DNA from: Lepturacanthus savala
Lineage: Eukaryota; Chordata; Actinopteri; Scombriformes; Trichiuridae
Assembly (NCBI GenBank): GCA_030544235.1
Contig: CM060470.1
Span: 18,617,356 to 18,681,355, forward strand
Direction: 5' to 3'
DNA length: 64,000 nt
This document shows positions 58,280 to 64,000 of the stretch, piece by piece (within the stretch, counting starts at the first letter, position 1; each line of letters begins with the position of its first letter). Position numbers and translations under genes: made by a program. A model generated the notes under the pieces. That model saw only the letters and a list, made by a program, of their open reading frames with translations, made no database searches and was not told the origin of the DNA.

Positions 58280-59070
58280 CAGCCTCTATTTTACCCGCTT
58301 TCAGTCCCCATTTTACTGCTTGCTGTCTGTTTTATAATTGTTTTCTATTGCTTTTATTTTATTTTATTTTATTTTACCAGCGCACAGCCCCTGATTTACC
58401 CGCTTTCAGTGTGTGTTTAATCTTTTAGTCTGTTTAACCCTCTTTCATTTTGTTTTTTTTTAAACATGCGTTCAGCCTGTGTTTAACCCTCTTTCTTTCT
58501 GTTTTACCTGCTTTCAGTCTATCTTTTACCGGCATTTAACCCACTTTCACTCAGTTTTACATGTTTTCAATCTGTGTTTTACTCGTGTTCATTTTGTTTT
58601 TAATCCAAATTCAGTCTTTTGTACCTGCTGTCAGTCTGTGTTCTGTTTCACCAGTTTCTGTTTCAGCCACTCTCAACCCGTGTTTAACCCTCTTTCGGTC
58701 TATGTGGCATGTACTTTCAGTCTCTGTTCTACCTGCTTTCAGTCCCTGTTTTAGCTGCATCCAGTCTGTCTTTTACCTATGTTCAACTTGTCTTTTACCC
58801 ATGTTTCACCCTCTTTCACTTTGTGTTTTATCTGCTTTGATATTGATATTTTAGGCTTAATGACAACACAGAACTACTTATAAACTAGTTCTGTTCCGCT
58901 CGCTTTCAGTCACTGCTATAACCACTTTCAATCTGATTAAACTACTTTTAGTCTCTTTTATCCACATTCAACCTATCGGCCTGTTTACTCATGATTAGCC
59001 TTCTTTCAGTCTGTTTTATCCACTTTGATTCTGTTTTACCTGCTTTCAGTCTGTGTTTTACCTGCTTGCA
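58280..59070. repeat. Degenerate minisatellite, right block
   Basis: The same CTTTCAGTCTGTGTTTTACC-type unit as at 57060-57410, repeated irregularly about 30 times. Small outliers occur again at 59440-59540. The likely ube2f first exon lies between the two blocks. Confidence 0.8.
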
Positions 59071-59079
59071 ATTTGTTAT

Positions 59080-60000
59080 ACCTCTGCAACTTAAGCACAA
59101 GCACTTTTATTTGGAAATGTTTTCATTTTGCTTGATGTTTTAGTTTTAAAAAGGTTCAATTTCAGCTCAGTGAAGCACTTTAAAAACTTTATTTTTCTTT
59201 TTATATATGTTTGTGCTTTACATAAAGACATTAATTTCTCTACACCTTAGTTTTATTTAAAAATCATTCACATTATATGCAAGTTATGGAGAATGATTAC
59301 AAGGTGACCTTAAATGGCATTAGAGGCGACACAATAAAAACTTTTGGTGCACCTAAATTTTGTGCTGGTGCACCGAATATATATTTTAAAAATTGTTAGG
59401 CACACCATTGCAACCAATGCAAACAGTTTGCCCTGAACCCTCTTTTGGTCTGTGTTTCACCCATGTTCACACATTCTCCTACTTTCAATCTGTGTTTTGC
59501 CTGCTTTTACTCTCTGTTTGACCCAACCTTCAAGTCTGTGTTTTAGCCCAGATTTTTTGTTTTCCAGTAATTAGGCGATGTGAACTGGTAAAATCTGCTA
59601 AAGTACGAACATGACGAAATCACTCTTTTACAAATGTGTGCATTTAACTGATTCCAGCTGTGCATACATACATGCATGTGTATGTGGTGTGTGCTGCAGT
59701 GACTGACGGCTGAGGCAGGTGGTGTTGAGTTAGGTTTTAGTGACACATTTTCTGGGCTCACTGATACATGATCTGCTCCCTCAGTAACTTCACAGAGTGC
59801 AGAGACTCTGAGCTGTTCACTTAGAGAGGTGAAGACCTCTGCACAGCAATGATGTGTAAAGTATGTTTTATATTAAACATAGTTAAACAAGTAGCATTGG
59901 GTTTCCATAATGTTAATATGAATAATATGAATTGCATTGTATTAGAAGGACTCATTAATTGTAACTAGAAAATTTGAAGAAGATGAGCTTCTACAGAGAT
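59080..60000. other. Intronic or intergenic stretch without recognised features
   Basis: Apart from minisatellite outliers at 59440-59540, nothing recognisable is seen. If the first exon at 57770-58024 is real, this is ube2f intron 1. Confidence 0.5.
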
Positions 60001-60017
60001 TTCAAACAAATTTACAT

Positions 60018-60590
60018 TATTCCTGTCAGGTGGTAAGTAGGCTTTGATGCTGTACATCAGAGCAAAGTCAAGGGTCTGATTAAAGGAGGGTTAGGCTGTG
60101 AGATTTCTACGTACTAATATTAATTAACTAATATTTTAATTTGTTATTTTATATCGATGTTAAATATAAGCGAGACATGAAGAAATGCAATTTCTTAAAA
60201 CAATCAAAAATGAAAGGTCTTTTCTGTGTATAGTAGTGTTTATTTCATTTTCTCCTGATATCTTAGACTTGGCAGAACCATTTTCAAGAATCAAAAAACT
60301 TTTCTCAATAGTTTGTGTTTTTTAATAGTCCTGTGAGATTCAACTTACATTTAGTTTTTTCTTTTGTATTTATGGTCGTATAACTATTTATACATTCATC
60401 TGACATTACCGCAGCATACAATACATGTAATGATAGTCCAAGTTGTCCAAAGATGTCCATTACCTGACTGTGCTTTACTGGGTTGACATTATAGAAGCAT
60501 TTTTTTACAAGAAAACCAGGCAAACCTAATCAGATCTCGGATGGTAATAAAAGAGAATATGATGAAGTAATATCAGATATTTTTTACCGT
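60018..60590. repeat. Direct repeat flanking a LINE, left copy
   Basis: Aligns with 62166-62795 (GATGCTGTACATCAGA, TTACAAGAAAACCAGG, AATATCAGATATTTTTT) in the same order and orientation, lacking about 75 bp near its start. Confidence 0.8.
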
Positions 60591-60989
60591 GGATATTGTT
60601 TTTTGTTTTTTTAATAAAGTCCTGTGAGATTCATTACAGAGATTTCTCTACAAAGGTGGAAAAAACCATGTGTGTATGTTGATTGTGGCTGTGAGGAGAG
60701 TGGAAAAAGAAAAATTCTAGATTTTTTTTTGTTCTCCTACACTAAGCAATGATGTCAACCACTGAGGCATCAATATTCCCTAGGCTCCCATTATAAACTC
60801 ATTATTTCTGCAAAACTATAAAACCTATTAAAAGATGTAATAATACATTAATACACAAGATATGTCTAAAGTGTAAATAGAGTCTCTATGTGAACGTATA
60901 CCCAAGCAGTAGGCAGCAGTTGGCAGTGCGAAAACTCTGATTTGTTTGTTTTGTGATCTTGTCCCATTCGTTCTCTATGAGACATCTTA

Positions 60990-62330
60990 TTTTTCCAAAT
61001 AATAATAATTAAAAGAAGCATATACATGGTAAAAAGTATTGGTCCATGCACAGAACCTTGTGGAACTCCATCCAAAAGTTAGGACCTAACCATTTTTTCC
61101 CTTTTATACCAATAAGATACGCTGATCTCTTTAGTAGAATCTGATGGTTGATGGTGTCAAATGCAACACTGAGGTCTAACAGTAAAAGAATGAAGATAAA
61201 TCCTTTGTCTGGTGCATTGAAACATTTTTTTTTAATCCTGACTGGAAATCCTCATATATACCATCATTGTGTAGGAAGTCACAGAACTGTTGGGCAACTA
61301 CTTTCTCCAAAATCTTGGAGAGAAAAGAAAGACTTGATATAGGTCTATAGTTCACTAAAACACCTGAATGTTGAAGGTTTAATTACAGCTACTCTGAAGG
61401 ACTGTGGTATGCAACCAGGTAATAAGGACATTTTGAGCATGTCCAGCAGGAAAGTGCCAATTAAATGAAAAAAAAATCCATAGGCAATCCTTTTGGTATC
61501 AGGTTGACATTTTGGATGAAAAAAATCAATGAACCTAGTTCAAAAAAGTTGCTTAGAAAAAAATAGTCTTGATATACATTACCCCCTTCCTCTGCCTCTG
61601 GGGGTCCTGTGTTTGAGAGAAGGAGGTGATGAATTCTGTCTCTAATAGTGGGAAATTTGTCATTAAAGAACCTCATAAAGTCGTTGCTACTGAGAGCTGT
61701 AGGAATATCTGGATTAATAGAGTTGCAACTGTCAGTGTGGCTAAAGTGCTGAAAAGGAACTTAGGTTTTTTTGGTTTTGTTCTATTCGTGATGAGTAACA
61801 GGCAGCTCTGGCATAACAGGGCCTTCCTGTAAGTTCTAAGACTAGCTTTTAATATCTAGCGAGATTATTCCATTTTGCTGGAATCCCATATTCTTTCAAG
61901 TCTTTTGGAAGTTAGCTTCAATGGGTTTGAGATTCATACCAGGGAGCGTCTTTTTGTTTAACTATCTTCTTTCTTAGAAGAGCAATGATGTTGAGAGTCA
62001 TTCGCAGTGAGCCTGCAGTGCTCTCAAATGTTCTATTTCAGATGGGCAAGCGCCAGCATAGAAGTCCTTAGTTGTTGTGAGGCAGGGCAGTGAATCAAAT
62101 ACAGATGGAAGCACTTGCTTGAAATGAGCTAAAACACTATCAGTTCGACACCTAGTGAATATGCAGTATTCTCGTCAGATGGTGAGTAGTTCAGGAGGAG
62201 GAATTCATAAGAATGGTCCGATAGGAGGGCATTCTGTGGAAAGACAATTAAATGTTCATCTTTGATGCTGTACATCAGAACAAAGTCGAAGGTCTGATCA
62301 AAGAGGGGTAGGCTGTGAGATTTCTATGTA
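60990..62330 (-). mobile_element. Decayed LINE (endonuclease end and reverse transcriptase)
   Basis: On the minus strand, 62330-62165 encodes an apurinic-type endonuclease end (TFDFVLMYSI, ALLSDH). Around 61400-61240 lies a reverse-transcriptase segment (SSLSFLSKILEKVV). Near 61150 there is an FDTINHQIL-like phrase in broken frames, and near 61070-61035 GVPQGSVHGPILF. Stops and frameshifts are frequent. It probably lies within ube2f intron 1. The order matches an L2/Rex-type LINE. Confidence 0.7.
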
Positions 62331-62795
62331 CTTTTGTGTTAAATATTTGCATTGTTATTATATATTGATGCTAAATGTAGGTGAGACGTGAAGAATGGTG
62401 ATTCCTTAAAAACAGTCAAAAATAAAAGTTTTATATATGTGAATAGTTTTGTGCGTATATAGTCCCGTGTTTATTTCATTGTCTTTTTTTTCTGTCTTTT
62501 TTTAAAATAAAGTCCTCTGAGATTCAATTTACATTAGTTTTACATTAGTTTTTTCTTTTGTATTTATGGTAACTATTTATACATTCATCGGACATTACTA
62601 CAGCATACAATACATGTAATGATAGTCCGGGTTATCCTTAACAAAGATGTCCATAATTTAGTTGTGCTTTACGGGGTTGATATTATAGAACCATTGTTTT
62701 ACAAGAAAACCAGGTGAACCTAAAATCAACATGGCTCAGACCTCAGAGGTTACTAAAAGAGAATATACTGAAGAAATATCTGATATTTTTTCTCT
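62166..62795. repeat. Direct repeat flanking a LINE, right copy
   Basis: Partner of 60018-60590. Its first part overlaps the LINE endonuclease region, so the left copy is a second, partial LINE piece followed by the same non-LINE-like flank. Confidence 0.8.
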
Positions 62796-63055
62796 GTGTT
62801 ACCGAAATTGGTATCAAGTGCTGTGGAATTTCACTGGTTTCACTGACGAATGAAATTCTTTTGTCATGACAACACTAATAGAAGATATAGTGTATATATA
62901 GACCACACACAACACAACACAGAGTGTGTAGGAGATATAATCCATATATCCTCTCTCCTGCACTATTATGTTAACAGTTTCTTCATGTTGTGTTTATCAG
63001 TGCTTGAGCAGCAGTGCATTGTGGGGCAGACGAGGCGGATCACAGCAGAGGAGTC

Positions 63056-64000
63056 ATGCTTACACTGGCCAGTAAGCTGAAGAGGGATGATGGAGGAAAG
63101 ACAGGACGTGCCTCCGGAGCCGCCGACTCCACCCACAGGGTCTCTATAAGGGACCGCCTCCTTACCAAAGGTACCTTCTTGTTGTGCATGAAGTACTCAT
63201 TTCCAGTGTGCATGTTGTTTTAGGCAGAATTTCCATCAGGAATTAGAACATTCTAAAAACAATCCACTGGCACGGAGCAGCATTTTGCCGTAGGCCTACA
63301 AGAAAGGTCTTTATTGGGTAAACCGGTTAATCCAATAAAAATGGTGTTTGAGCAGACAAAGTTGTATGTAGTTCTTGTGGTTTGTCCAAAACTGATTTTC
63401 TTCACGTTTTTATTCATTCAGGAACATTATGTTGACATTCGTCAATAGAAATCATGGTGATTGTATGTAGTTCTGACCTTATTATTATTGTTATTATTAT
63501 TTTGGTAACAAACATATTATTTCTGGATTCCTTCACCAATAAAATAGTGGATTGACATGTTCAGTATTTATGGTGCTTAGAGGTCAAGTTAGTTGAAATC
63601 CTACATTCTATGGCTGGCGAAATGCCAATATTGTTTTTTTTTTTATTCCCCAAGATCTGAAGATTCCAACAATGTATAAGTTTCCCCAGATCAGAAACAT
63701 CAGCTGAGAAGCTCTTATAATACCAGCCTAACCTTTCCTGGTTTCATGCTGCTTTTATTTATTTATTTGTCTCTTTCTTTTTTTCCTACTCCTTTTGCTC
63801 AAAGATGCCTCACTGTTACACTCAGTTAGTGTTTCCTTTCTTACTGTACTCCATGTAACTAATCATTTTACATGTCGGGTATCAATCTGTTATTCAGGTG
63901 ATCAAGTAGCTTTCCAGCCAAGATGTTTCTCTTTCTTCTCATCTTATTAAATTTTCCGATTTTTCTCTCCACAGAAGTTGCAGAACTTGAAGCCAACCTC
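63056..64000 (+). CDS. ube2f: NEDD8-conjugating enzyme UBE2F, first two coding exons (partial)
   Basis: UBE2F is an E2 enzyme that takes NEDD8 from the E1 (NAE1-UBA3) and, with RBX2, neddylates CUL5. Coding exon 1 is 63056-63170 and starts [15 protein letters not shown], matching the known UBE2F N-terminus, which docks onto the E1. It ends in phase 1 at a GTACCT donor. Exon 2 starts at 63975 after CTCCACAG and reads EVAELEANL before the window ends, so the catalytic UBC domain lies outside. A 5'UTR acceptor (TTTATCAG) at 62999-63000 starts the exon carrying the ATG. The linker between ([11 protein letters not shown]) is the variable part of the family. Confidence 0.95.

Overview
The window is nuclear DNA from a teleost fish. 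The evidence is an intron-split ube2f start, a row of intronless fish-type odorant receptor genes, a Mag/Jule-like Ty3/Gypsy retrotransposon, many Tc1/mariner and hAT MITEs, a tRNA-like SINE with 14-bp target duplications, and long CA/TA microsatellites. There are no bacterial operons, CRISPR arrays, or tRNA or rRNA genes. All calls come from reading the sequence; no alignment or search was run.

Region 1 (1-7 kb): decayed Gypsy (Sushi-like) gag/protease/pol remnants containing a 41-bp perfect palindrome, a SINE, a quiet stretch, then odorant receptor 1 (minus strand) and LINE/mariner debris. Region 2 (7.56-12.09 kb): a complete 4,526-bp Mag-like LTR retrotransposon on the minus strand, with 122-bp LTRs differing at 2 positions, a 5-bp target duplication, a primer-binding site, a polypurine tract and one fused gag-pol frame broken by a single in-frame TAG. 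Region 3 (12.5-23 kb): a tandem duplication with a unit of about 5.1 kb, each copy carrying one intact minus-strand odorant receptor (2 and 3); the first copy also carries the 3' tail of a dead receptor. Region 4 (26-30.5 kb): odorant receptors 4 and 5, with microsatellites and LINE/MITE pieces between them. Receptors 1-4 are one subfamily and receptor 5 is another.

Region 5 (40.7-49.6 kb, plus strand): a complete six-exon gene for a 275-residue class I SAM-dependent methyltransferase, reconstructed with consistent splice phases. Its introns are full of transposons. A long inverted repeat (1.2-1.5 kb arms) sits in introns 3 and 5 and brackets exons 4 and 5. Region 6 (50.7-55.1 kb): a 4.2-kb hAT element nested inside a SINE. 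It keeps N-terminal transposase exons, has tandemly duplicated exons, and contains a Pogo-type fragment and a small TIR element. Region 7 (55-64 kb): LINE and MITE debris, a CTG array, a degenerate minisatellite on both sides of a likely first exon, a LINE bracketed by direct repeats of about 600 bp, and finally the first two coding exons of ube2f (NEDD8-conjugating enzyme), cut off by the window edge.

I found no obviously new molecular system. The best leads are the inverted repeat around methyltransferase exons 4-5 (a possible circular-RNA or RNA-editing substrate), the nearly intact recent Mag-like element, and the hAT element with its duplicated exons.
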